DNA of 64,000 nt, taken from the NCBI RefSeq assembly GCF_003047265.1, contig NZ_PZYY01000008.1, forward strand, positions 87,711 to 151,710, read 5' to 3'. This document shows positions 7,612 to 15,960 of the stretch, in pieces. Within the stretch, counting starts at the first letter, position 1. Every line of letters starts with the position of its first letter. Made by a program: the position numbers and the translations under genes. Below the pieces are notes generated by a model. The model searched no databases. It had not been told where the DNA came from and was given only the letters and a program-made list of their open reading frames with translations. The DNA is from Nocardioides terrigena (GTDB lineage: Bacteria; Actinomycetota; Actinomycetes; Propionibacteriales; Nocardioidaceae).

Positions 7612-8856
7612 ATGGTCCAGATTTCCCGAGGTCGTGGCCGAGGACTGATGGCCGCAGCAGTGACCGGTGTCCTGGTCACCAGCCTGGCCGCGTGCGGTGG
7701 CGACGACGGTGGCGGCGAGGGTGGCAGCGACGACCCGATCGTCATCGGCACCTCGTTGCCGCTGACCGGCGAGTTCTCCCAGCCCGGCCAGGCGGCCGAG
7801 CAGGGCTACAAGGTGTGGCAGGAGATGGTGAACGCCGAGGGTGGGCTGCTGGATCGCGAGATCGAGCTGGTCATCAAGGACGACGCCTCCAACCAGAACA
7901 CCATCGTGACCGACTACAACGCACTGATCAGCCAGGACCAGGTGGACCTCCTCCTCGGGACCTTCTCCTCGCTGCTCAACCTGCCTGCGTCCGCCGTCGC
8001 CGAGCGCGAGCAGATGGTCTACGTGGAGCCCGCCGGTGGCTCTCCGGACATGTTCAACCGCGGCTTCGAGTACCTCTTCTTCGCCCAGCAGTCGACGGCC
8101 GACAAGCAGGGCAAGGTGTTCGCCGAGTGGGTGGCCGCGCTGCCCGAGGGCGAGATGCCCGAGACCGCGGCGTACCCGACCCTCGACGACCCGTTCGCCG
8201 CCCCCAACGTCGCGGGCATCCAGGCCATCCTCGAGGAGGCCGGCGTCGAGACGGTCTACGAGGAGACCTACGCCATCGACACCAAGAACTTCGACACGAT
8301 CGTCAGCGCGATGAAGAACGCCGACCCGGAGCTCGTCGTCCACGGCGCGCAGTTCGAGGACGGCATCGGCATGACCCGCGCGATGCTCAAGGCGGACTTC
8401 ACCCCGGAGATGTTCTTCCAGACCAACGCCCCGTCCTTCGGCAGCCAGTTCACCGAGGGCATCGGCGAGGAGAACACCGAGGGCATCTTCTACGCCGTCA
8501 GCCACTCGCCTGACGCGGACACCCCCGGCAACGCCGAGTTCGTGGCCAAGTACGAGGAGATGTACGGCGAGGGCGAGGTCCCCGAGGACGCCGCCGACGC
8601 CTTCGCGGCCGGTGAGGTGCTCCAGGCGGCCGTCGAGGCGGTCGGCAGCATCGAGGACCAGACGGCGCTCGCCGACTGGCTGCACGAGAACGAGGTGGAG
8701 ACCATCCTCGGCCCGCTCTCGTGGGACGAGACGGGGGCGCCCCAGGGTGACTTCCTGATCGGCCAGTGGCGCGACGGTGCTCCGCAGATCGTGCTCCCCG
8801 AGGAAGCCGCGACCGCTGAGATCACCCGCAACTGGGAGCCGGGCGGCGCCGGCTGA
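7612..8856 (+). CDS. Branched-chain-amino-acid-type ABC transporter substrate-binding lipoprotein
   Basis: 414 residues; GAGGAGGAAGC precedes the ATG. A lipoprotein signal ends in the lipobox LAAC with Cys28. The mature protein is a type I periplasmic-binding protein: DPIVIGTSLPLTGEFSQPGQAAEQGYKVW, a characteristic GGLLDREIELVIKDDASN, then alternating lobes with YVEPAGGS and TNAPSFGSQF. The family (LivK, AmiC, urea-binding UrtA) captures amino acids, amides or small organic acids outside the membrane. The cognate permeases and ATPases follow with overlapping codons. The ligand is unknown. The neighbouring E1-E2 and FAD enzymes suggest a carbon source rather than plain leucine uptake. Confidence 0.88.
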   Translation: MVQISRGRGRGLMAAAVTGVLVTSLAACGGDDGGGEGGSDDPIVIGTSLPLTGEFSQPGQAAEQGYKVWQEMVNAEGGLLDREIELVIKDDASNQNTIVTDYNALISQDQVDLLLGTFSSLLNLPASAVAEREQMVYVEPAGGSPDMFNRGFEYLFFAQQSTADKQGKVFAEWVAALPEGEMPETAAYPTLDDPFAAPNVAGIQAILEEAGVETVYEETYAIDTKNFDTIVSAMKNADPELVVHGAQFEDGIGMTRAMLKADFTPEMFFQTNAPSFGSQFTEGIGEENTEGIFYAVSHSPDADTPGNAEFVAKYEEMYGEGEVPEDAADAFAAGEVLQAAVEAVGSIEDQTALADWLHENEVETILGPLSWDETGAPQGDFLIGQWRDGAPQIVLPEEAATAEITRNWEPGGAG

Positions 8857-9740
8857 TGACCGTCTTCCTCCAGAGCCTCGTCCTCGGGCTGCTGCTGGGC
8901 GGTGTCTACGCCCTGGCAGCCAGCGGACTGACCCTGATCTTCGGGGTGATGAAGGTGATCAACATCGCCCACGGGGCCTTCCTGGTCCTGGCCTCGTTCA
9001 TCACCTACACCCTGTGGGACGTGGTCGGCATCGACCCGCTGCTCGCGATCGTGATCACCACGCCGGTGATCTTCGCGATCGGCTGGGCGACCTACAAGAT
9101 CGTCGTCTCGCCGATCAGGTCCGCCCCCATGGCCTCCACCGTGCTGCTGACCTTCGGGCTGGCGCTGGTGCTGGAGGGGGCGATGGGCGAGATCTGGGGG
9201 AACAACTCCACCGCGATCAGGCCGGCGTACGGCGACGAGTCGTTCACCATCGGCGGGATCTTCCTTCCCAAGGCCCAGGTGTACGGCGGCCTGATCGCGG
9301 TCGCGGTGCTGGTCGTGCTCTGGATCGTGCTCACCCGCACCTGGCTGGGCCGGGCCATCCGCGCGGCGGCGACCAACCCGTCCTCGGCCCAGCTGGTCGG
9401 GATCCGCACCGCGTCGGTGGCGGCCCTGGTGTTCGCGATCGGCATCGCCGCCGCGGGCGCCGGGGGCGCGATCACCGGCGTGCTCTACCCCTTCGTGCCG
9501 GGATCGCACTACCAGTGGATCGCCCGGCTGCTGGCGATCGTCGTGCTCGGCGGGCTGGGCAGCCTCAACGGGGCGGTGCTCGGCGCCATCCTCTTCGGCC
9601 TCGCCGAGACCTTCACCTCGACGTACGTCTCTCCCTCGTGGGCGACGGCGGTCCCCTACGCCATCGTCTTCGCCGTGCTGCTCATCCGTCCGCAGGGCCT
9701 GCTCGGGACCCGACTCCGAGAGGATGCCGTCGCCGCATGA
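8856..9740 (+). CDS. ABC transporter permease, LivH family
   Basis: 294 residues, about eight hydrophobic segments. The N-terminal signature VLGLLLGGVYALAASGLTLI and the conserved FGVMKVINIAHGAF are diagnostic of LivH-type inner-membrane permeases. Later GGLGSLNGAVLGAILFG is also typical. The start codon overlaps the previous stop by one base (TGATG) and its own stop overlaps the next gene as ATGA, so the whole importer is one translationally coupled operon. Confidence 0.92.
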   Translation: MTVFLQSLVLGLLLGGVYALAASGLTLIFGVMKVINIAHGAFLVLASFITYTLWDVVGIDPLLAIVITTPVIFAIGWATYKIVVSPIRSAPMASTVLLTFGLALVLEGAMGEIWGNNSTAIRPAYGDESFTIGGIFLPKAQVYGGLIAVAVLVVLWIVLTRTWLGRAIRAAATNPSSAQLVGIRTASVAALVFAIGIAAAGAGGAITGVLYPFVPGSHYQWIARLLAIVVLGGLGSLNGAVLGAILFGLAETFTSTYVSPSWATAVPYAIVFAVLLIRPQGLLGTRLREDAVAA

Positions 9741-11593
9741 CCGCCAGTCCTGCCGCCCGCACCCCCGCCGCCGGCCGCCCGTGGACCCAGCCGATCTGGA
9801 TCGGCCGGGCGATCGCCCTGGCCGCCGCGGTCGCGCTGCTCGTCTACCCGCTCGTGACCGACGACCGCTACTACCAGAACATGATCATCCTCTCGCTGGT
9901 CTTCGCGATCGGGGCCAGCGGGCTCAACATCATCTCCGGCTTCGCCGGCTACATCTCGCTGGGCCAGGGCGCCTTCATCGGCCTCGGCGGCTACACCATC
10001 GGCGTGCTCGCGGCCCGTAACCCCGACGTCCCCATCTGGTGGTGGGTGCCGGTCGCGGGCGTCGTGGCCGCGCTGATCGCCCTGGTGCTCGGGCTGGTGT
10101 CACTGCGCTCGTCGGGCCCGGCGTTCGTGATCATCACCGTCGCGTTCCTGTTCCTGGTGCAGGTGTTCGCGGTCAACTGGGTGTCGGTCACCAACGGCAC
10201 CGCCGGGCTGACCATGCCGCTGCCCGACTGGGACCGCGACATCATCAACCTGCCCTTCTACTACGCCCTCGTCGTCGTGCTGGCGCTGCAGCTGCTGATG
10301 TCCTGGTGGATCCGCCGGACCAAGCTGGGCATGGGCCTCATCGCGATCCGCGAGGACGAGACCAAGGCCGCCACCATCGGCATCAACCTGCCGGTGGAGA
10401 AGATCATCGCCTTCATGGCCAGCGCCGTCTTCGTCGGCATGGCGGGCGCGATCTACGGCTACTACCTGACCTTCATCGACCCGCGCGGGATGTTCAGCAT
10501 CCTCATCAGCGTCCAGCTGGTGCTCTCGATGCTGATCGGCGGCAAGGCCACCCTGTGGGGACCGGTCCTGGGCGCGTTCCTCATCGAGCCGCTCAACGAG
10601 ATCGCCAACAACAGCTTCGGCGGCGGCAACGCCCGGCTCTTCCTCTTCGGTGGGCTGCTCGTCCTGGTCGTGATCTTCCTGCCGCGCGGCATCCTGCCCG
10701 CGATCGAGTCGACGCTGATGCGGCGGCGTACGCGCAACAAGGCCGGGCTTGTCGGCGCGCGCATCGGCACCGGCGGCAGCCTGGCCTCGCTCACCGACCG
10801 GGTCCAGGTCGTCGACCGGTCCGAGCTGCCCGACCGGCCCCTGCTGGAGGTCAAGGGCCTGGTGAAGCACTTCGGCGGCGTCAAGGCCGTCGACGGTGCC
10901 AGCCTCGTCGTCCCCGAGGGCTCCATCACCGGCCTGATCGGCCCCAACGGGTCGGGCAAGACGACGCTCTTCAACCTGATCGACGACACCATCCGCGCCG
11001 ATGCCGGGGAGATCGTGCTGGCGGGGGAGCGGATCGACGGCATGCGGTCCTGGCAGCGGGCGCACCGCGGCCTGGGCCGGACCTTCCAGATCACCCGGCT
11101 CTTCCGCGAGATGACGGTGCTGGAGAACGTCGTCGCGGCCCAGTCCTCCTTCTCGATGCGCGGGCTCGGCAAGATCGCCGTCAGCGGCAGCGAGGCGCGT
11201 GCCGCGGAGGAGCTGCTGGAGTTCGTCGGGATGCGCGACTTCCGCGACCAGCGGGCGCAGGCGCTGTCCTACGGCCAGCAGAAGCTGGTCGAGCTCGCCC
11301 AGATCCTGATGCTCGACCCCAAGCTGATCCTGCTCGACGAGCCCGCCGGCGGCATCAACCCGGTCCTCATCGACCGGATGGGCGAGATGATCCGGGAGCT
11401 CAACTCCTACGGCAAGACCTTCCTCATCGTCGAGCACAACATGCCCTTCGTCCTCGGGCTCTGCGACCCGGTGCACGTGCTGGGGCGTGGCAAGACGATG
11501 GCCTCCGGGACCGCCGAGGAGATCAAGAACGACCCCGCCGTGATCGATGCCTACCTCGGCGAGGACTTCCACATCGAGGAGGCCCGCCGATGA
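9737..11593 (+). CDS. Fused ABC permease and ATPase (LivM-LivG fusion)
   Basis: 618 residues from the ATG that overlaps the LivH stop. Residues about 1-330 are a LivM permease: [24 protein letters not shown] and [14 protein letters not shown]. After a linker (about 330-360), residues about 365-618 are a LivG ATPase: Walker [11 protein letters not shown]-loop FQITRL, signature LSYGQQK, Walker B LILLDEP, the LivG-specific GGINPVLI, and the H-loop VEHNM. In most bacteria livM and livG are separate; the fusion fixes one permease half to one ATPase. It should pair with LivH in the membrane and LivF in the cytoplasm. Confidence 0.92.
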   Translation: MTASPAARTPAAGRPWTQPIWIGRAIALAAAVALLVYPLVTDDRYYQNMIILSLVFAIGASGLNIISGFAGYISLGQGAFIGLGGYTIGVLAARNPDVPIWWWVPVAGVVAALIALVLGLVSLRSSGPAFVIITVAFLFLVQVFAVNWVSVTNGTAGLTMPLPDWDRDIINLPFYYALVVVLALQLLMSWWIRRTKLGMGLIAIREDETKAATIGINLPVEKIIAFMASAVFVGMAGAIYGYYLTFIDPRGMFSILISVQLVLSMLIGGKATLWGPVLGAFLIEPLNEIANNSFGGGNARLFLFGGLLVLVVIFLPRGILPAIESTLMRRRTRNKAGLVGARIGTGGSLASLTDRVQVVDRSELPDRPLLEVKGLVKHFGGVKAVDGASLVVPEGSITGLIGPNGSGKTTLFNLIDDTIRADAGEIVLAGERIDGMRSWQRAHRGLGRTFQITRLFREMTVLENVVAAQSSFSMRGLGKIAVSGSEARAAEELLEFVGMRDFRDQRAQALSYGQQKLVELAQILMLDPKLILLDEPAGGINPVLIDRMGEMIRELNSYGKTFLIVEHNMPFVLGLCDPVHVLGRGKTMASGTAEEIKNDPAVIDAYLGEDFHIEEARR

Positions 11594-12426
11594 GCGAGGC
11601 GAACGATCCGGCCACGACCGGCGCGCCGACCGGGGCGAGCGGGACCACCCCGCCGGACGCCACCGCCCGACCGATGCTGCAGATGCAGGGGATCGTGGCC
11701 GGCTACGGCGGCGGTGACGTCCTCCAGGGCGTCGACATCTCGGTCGCCAAGGGGTCGGTCGCGTGCATCGTCGGTCCCAACGGTGCCGGCAAGTCGACGG
11801 TCCTCCGGACGGTCAGCGGGCTGCTCACGCCGCGCCAGGGTGAGGTCCACCTGGACGGCAAGCCGATCCACGCCTGCTCCGCGGCCGAGATCCTCGAGCT
11901 GGGCATCTCGCAGGTCCCCCAGTCCAACGCGCTCTTCCCGACGATGTCGGTGCGGGAGAACGTCCTGCTCGGGGCCTACATCATCCGGCGCGACAAGGCC
12001 CTGGTGAAGCAGCGCTACGAGCAGGTCGCCTCGATGTTCCCGATCGTGGCCGACCGCTCCCACGACAACGCCGGCAACCTCTCCGGCGGCCAGCGCCGGA
12101 TGGTGGAGTTCGCCCGGTCCCTGATGCTCGACCCGGTGCTCCTGCTCCTCGACGAGCCGTCGCTGGGGCTGGACCCCAAGTCGCTGCAGGTGCTCTACGA
12201 CTCGGTGATGCTGCTCTCCGACAGCGGCAAGACGATCCTCCTCGTCGAGCAGAACGTGCGGTTCGGCATGCGGATGGCCACCGACGGCATCGTGATGGAG
12301 AGCGGCCGGGTCATCACCCAGCGGCCCGCCGCCGCGGTGCTCGGCGACCCCGAGCTCGCACAGATGTACTTCGGGGGCTCGGTCTCCGAGACCAAGAGCG
12401 AGGAACCGGTGGCGCCGCCGACCTGA
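11590..12426 (+). CDS. ABC transporter ATP-binding protein, LivF family
   Basis: 278 residues; the ATG overlaps the LivM-LivG stop as ATGA. A Pro/Thr-rich lead of about 32 residues precedes the nucleotide-binding domain. Visible motifs are Walker [11 protein letters not shown]-loop QVPQSN, signature LSGGQRR, Walker [15 protein letters not shown] and H-loop VEQNV. This is the second ATPase of the branched-chain-type importer and the last gene of the operon. The lead peptide is longer than usual for LivF. Confidence 0.92.
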   Translation: MSEANDPATTGAPTGASGTTPPDATARPMLQMQGIVAGYGGGDVLQGVDISVAKGSVACIVGPNGAGKSTVLRTVSGLLTPRQGEVHLDGKPIHACSAAEILELGISQVPQSNALFPTMSVRENVLLGAYIIRRDKALVKQRYEQVASMFPIVADRSHDNAGNLSGGQRRMVEFARSLMLDPVLLLLDEPSLGLDPKSLQVLYDSVMLLSDSGKTILLVEQNVRFGMRMATDGIVMESGRVITQRPAAAVLGDPELAQMYFGGSVSETKSEEPVAPPT

Positions 12427-12523
12427 CCCTGCCGGTGCGCTGCGGGGATATACCCCGTTCGTGAAGGGTCTCGGTCGGCGACGACGGCCTACCCTCGAAA
12501 GGAGACCTCACGAAGGGACCTCC

Positions 12524-14224
12524 ATGCCTGTGCCGGGGCGGCGTCGACGACTCTGGGCAGCGAGCGGCGTGGTTGCCAGCCTCTCGCTCGTCCCAATCCT
12601 GGCCGCCGTGGATTCACCAGTGTCGGCGGCCACGACCGAGCTCGTCACCAACACCAGCGTCGAGACGGCCCTGGCGCCGTGGAGCTCGGCGTACAACACG
12701 TCGTCCCGGGTGGAGCGCACCACGGGCGGCCATGACGGGACGTACTCCGTCCGCGCCAGCAACTCCCAGACCGTCGCGCGCGACGCCGGCTTCCGGGACA
12801 AGCCCAGCCACGTCACGAGCACCGTCGCCGGCCAGGTCTACGACCTGAGTGTGTGGGTGCGCTCGGAGGTCGCGGGCCGGACCATCAACCTCAAGGTCAA
12901 GGAGATCACCCCGAGCGGCAGCTCGCCCGGCACGGTCACCCAGCCGCTCCAGGCGCCGGACACCGGGTGGCACCGCCTGGCCCTCTCGTATGCCGCGCGG
13001 GGCGCCGGCAACAGCCTGTCCTTCATCGTCTACACGACGGCGGCGGCACCCGGTCAGGGCTTCTGGGCGGACCAGTTCTCCGTCTCGGTGACGACGCCGG
13101 ACCCGACGCCGACGGAGACCCCGACCGTCACGGAGACCCCGACGGAGACGCCGACGCCGACGCCCACGGAGACCCCGACCGTCACGGAGACCCCGACGGA
13201 GACGCCGACGGTCACCGAGACCCCGACGGAGACGCCCCCGCCACCGCCGCCGCCGACGGAGACCGTCAGGGTCGCCTCCACGATCGAGACCGTGCCCACC
13301 GGGGTGGCCGGGGACACGGCCGACGACCCCGCGATCTGGGTCGACACGAGCGACCCGGCGGCGTCCCTCGTGGTCACCAACGAGAAGAACGTCCGACGTC
13401 TCACCGTCCTCGACCTGTCGGGACAGGTCGTCCAGAGGATCACCACGGCCGGCTTCGTCGGCAACGTGGACGTCCGTGGGGACGTCGTTGCCGCCGCGCA
13501 GTCGGGCATCCGGCTCTGGCGGGTGGCGCCCACCGCGGACGGCCCCCGGCTCGTGCCGGCGCAGGAGCAGAGCGGCAACGCCACGACCGGGGGCGAGGGC
13601 CTGTGCATGTACGACCCGGGCGCGCCCGGGGTCGGTGGCGGGCTGTACGTCGTCAACGTGCAGCGCTCGACGTTCCGCGTGCGGATGCACCCGCTGACCG
13701 ACGCGGACGCCGACACCCTCCTGCAGGTCCAGCCCGCCGTGCGGCAGTTCTTCCTGGGCAGCGAGGGCGAGGGGTGCGTGGTCGACGACGCGACCGGTGC
13801 CCTCTACCTCTCCGAGGAGGACGTCGGCATCTGGAAGTACGACCTGACCGCCGCCGGCACCGTCCCGCCGCGGGTCAGGCTCGCCTCGCTCGACGCCAAC
13901 CTCGCGGCCGACGTCGAGGGCCTGGCGCTCGTGGGCGGCGAGCTGATCGCCTCGGCCCAGAACGTCGTCGCGCCGCGCGACAACTGGTACAGCCGGTACG
14001 ACGCCGGGACCGGCCAGCACCTCGGGCGCTTCCGGATCGTCGACGGTCCCGCCTCCGACGACTGCGACCAGACCGACGGCATCGCCGCCCACGACGGCTA
14101 CCTCGGCCCGGTCTTCCCGCAGGGACTCTTCGTGTGCCAGGACGGCTTCAACGACGCGCCGGGCACGTCCGGCACGCAGAACTTCAAGCTCGCGCCGCTC
14201 CACCTGGTGGACGGCGTCCTCTGA
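12524..14224 (+). CDS. Secreted beta-propeller phytase with N-terminal carbohydrate-binding-like module
   Basis: 566 residues. The ATG at 12524 gives a clean signal peptide (PGRRRRLWAASGVVASLSLVP to SPVSAA); the longer ORF start at 12461 does not. Residues about 36-185 form a beta-sandwich resembling CBM4/9-type modules (ending GFWADQFSVSV). A Pro-Thr-Glu linker of tandem TPTETPTVTE repeats follows (about 190-245). From about 250 the protein matches beta-propeller 3-phytases: GDTADDPAIWVDTSDPA, VTNEKN, GSEGEGCVVDD, LYLSEEDVGIWKY, VEGLAL and a DCDQTDGI segment supplying Ca-binding acids. It would release phosphate from phytate outside the cell. Confidence 0.85.
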   Translation: MPVPGRRRRLWAASGVVASLSLVPILAAVDSPVSAATTELVTNTSVETALAPWSSAYNTSSRVERTTGGHDGTYSVRASNSQTVARDAGFRDKPSHVTSTVAGQVYDLSVWVRSEVAGRTINLKVKEITPSGSSPGTVTQPLQAPDTGWHRLALSYAARGAGNSLSFIVYTTAAAPGQGFWADQFSVSVTTPDPTPTETPTVTETPTETPTPTPTETPTVTETPTETPTVTETPTETPPPPPPPTETVRVASTIETVPTGVAGDTADDPAIWVDTSDPAASLVVTNEKNVRRLTVLDLSGQVVQRITTAGFVGNVDVRGDVVAAAQSGIRLWRVAPTADGPRLVPAQEQSGNATTGGEGLCMYDPGAPGVGGGLYVVNVQRSTFRVRMHPLTDADADTLLQVQPAVRQFFLGSEGEGCVVDDATGALYLSEEDVGIWKYDLTAAGTVPPRVRLASLDANLAADVEGLALVGGELIASAQNVVAPRDNWYSRYDAGTGQHLGRFRIVDGPASDDCDQTDGIAAHDGYLGPVFPQGLFVCQDGFNDAPGTSGTQNFKLAPLHLVDGVL

Positions 14225-14236
14225 CGGTCCCCGCCC

Positions 14237-15802
14237 TCAGAAGCGGTCGCCGCGCCGCAACGTCCGGGGCCGGCCGTCCGGGTCGTGGATCCAGAGGTAC
14301 GGCGCGAGTGCGAGCGCGCGTCGTACGGGCCCGATCGACGGCGGCTCGAGCCGCCGGAGCCGACCGGGCGGGCGCGGGCCCGACCGGCCCCCGGCGTGCC
14401 AGCCGTCCAGCGCGGCCGCCGCCTGCGCGTACGCCGCGAACATGGCCTCGGGGTCGGCGAGGTCCTCGACGTCCTCGCGCGTGCGCTCGAGGTGCTCGGC
14501 GGCCAGCGTGAGGCGCAGGTCGCGGGCGTACTCCCCGTCCGGGTCGACCACGACCGAGGACAGCTCCGAGTCGTGGGTCCAGGACCGCCGGTTGAAGTTG
14601 TCGGAGCCGATGGTCGCCCACGTGTCGTCCACGATGCAGGTCTTGGCGTGCACGTAGATCGGTGTGCCCGCCGAGTTCTCCAGTCCGTAGACGGCCACCC
14701 GGTCGGGCGCCGTGCGGTGCATGTCGAGCATCGCCCGGCGGCGGCCCACCAGCTGGGCGGTCCGGTTGAGGCCGGTCACGTCCGGGTGCATCGGCACGAC
14801 CGCGACGACGTGCAGGTCGCGGTGCCGGCGCAACGCCTCGACGAAGACGTTGCCGACGTGGTCGCCCCACAGGTACTGGTCCTCGACGTAGATCAGCCGC
14901 CGGGCCTGCTCGACCGCCTTGGTGTAGCCGCGCGCCACGCTGCGCTCGCCGCCGCGGGCGAACGCGTAGTCGCGGCCCTGTCGCAGGTCGGGGTAGGTGC
15001 GCAGCAGCTGGACGGCGTGCCGGCCGGCCGGCGGCGGGGGTGGGAGCTGCTCGGGCAGCGGGTCGGGGCTGGTGTCCAGCCCGCGCAGGCGGTCGTGGGC
15101 GACCACGATCGGGCTGCGGCGCAGGGTGGTCGGGTCCTCCCAGCGCTCACGGAAGACCGTCTCGACGTCGTGCACCGCCGGCCCGCTGATCGCGGCCTGG
15201 ATGTCGTGCCAGGGCGGAGTGGCGCCGTACTCGTCGGCCATGGAGTCCAGGGCCTGCGGGTCGCCGCGGTGCGCCGCGTCGTCGCGGCGCGAGTGGCACA
15301 GGTCGATGCCGCCGACGTAGGCGATGTCCCGGCTCGGGTCTTCGCGGTGCCGGATCACCACCAGCTTCTGGTGGTGGGAGCCGCCGGTGCGCACCCGCAT
15401 GTCGAGGATCACCTCGGCCCCGCGCCGCTGCAGGGCCCGGCCGAGCTGGGCGTTCTCCCGGGCGGTGAAGCCGATCGAGCCGTTGTGCGAGCGCCACACG
15501 AGCCCGCGCACGTCGACCCCCCGCTCGTCGGCGCGGCCGAGCACCTCGGCGACCTCGCTGCCGGGCTCACCGGTCAACCGCTCGTCGGCGTCGCCCTGCC
15601 AGTCGGTGAAGAGCACCAGGTCGCCGGGACGCGTCGCCTCGAGCCGCTCGTGGAGCTCGGCGAAGTAGGTAGCTCCGTCGACCAGGGGCCGGACGCGGTT
15701 GCCCTCCGACCAGGCCCGGTCGCCCGGGTGCCGCGCGTCGAGGCGGGTGGACGGGTTGCCCCGCTCGGCCTGGGTGAGGAGCCAGTCCTCGGGTGCGCCC
15801 AC
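14237..15802 (-). CDS. Phospholipase D-like protein (two HKD-type motifs)
   Basis: 521 residues from a GTG; TACAGT lies exactly 6 nt upstream, supporting a leaderless start, while a longer opening to 15856 lacks signals. The first catalytic motif reads HHQKLVVIR, so the Asp expected eight residues after the His is replaced by Arg. The second, HAKTCIVDD, is canonical, followed by GSDNFNRRSW. Conserved VGGIDLCHSRRDD and VEDQYLW segments place it with actinobacterial PLD-like phosphodiesterases. Its neighbours encode a phytase and a glycerophosphodiesterase, a small cluster for phosphodiester and phosphomonoester breakdown, although no Pho box was identified. No signal peptide is evident. Confidence 0.8.
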   Translation of the reverse strand: MGAPEDWLLTQAERGNPSTRLDARHPGDRAWSEGNRVRPLVDGATYFAELHERLEATRPGDLVLFTDWQGDADERLTGEPGSEVAEVLGRADERGVDVRGLVWRSHNGSIGFTARENAQLGRALQRRGAEVILDMRVRTGGSHHQKLVVIRHREDPSRDIAYVGGIDLCHSRRDDAAHRGDPQALDSMADEYGATPPWHDIQAAISGPAVHDVETVFRERWEDPTTLRRSPIVVAHDRLRGLDTSPDPLPEQLPPPPPAGRHAVQLLRTYPDLRQGRDYAFARGGERSVARGYTKAVEQARRLIYVEDQYLWGDHVGNVFVEALRRHRDLHVVAVVPMHPDVTGLNRTAQLVGRRRAMLDMHRTAPDRVAVYGLENSAGTPIYVHAKTCIVDDTWATIGSDNFNRRSWTHDSELSSVVVDPDGEYARDLRLTLAAEHLERTREDVEDLADPEAMFAAYAQAAAALDGWHAGGRSGPRPPGRLRRLEPPSIGPVRRALALAPYLWIHDPDGRPRTLRRGDRF

Positions 15803-15933
15803 CCTCGCACTGTAGGCGCTGGAGGTCCGTGGGCCGGGGAGCGTGGCACACCACACCGGCCGCAGGTCGTACGTCGCGTGCGCGCCCGCGCGGGTGCCCG
15901 GATCGGACGGCCCGCGGCCTTAGCCTTGCGGCC

Positions 15934-15960
15934 ATGTCTGACGCGGGGGAGTGCCGGTGA
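15934..15960 (+). CDS. Possible leaderless 8-residue leader ORF overlapping the next gene
   Basis: ATG at 15934 reads MSDAGECR and stops at a TGA that overlaps the GTG start of the downstream gene as GTGA. TAGCCT at 15921-15926 stands 7 nt before this ATG, the same geometry as the leaderless genes in the window. The arrangement would deliver ribosomes to the downstream start codon. It could equally be fortuitous. Confidence 0.3.
   Translation: MSDAGECR

Noticed and set aside
12443..12457. Terminator after the LivF gene (CGGGG-ATATA-CCCCG)
   Set aside because: Only a 5-bp stem; too weak to call, though it is palindromic and could be part of a promoter for the phytase gene.
13054..13716. Apparent Val/Gly/Ser repeat protein opposite the phytase
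   Set aside because: It is the antisense reading of the Pro-Thr-Glu linker of the phytase gene.
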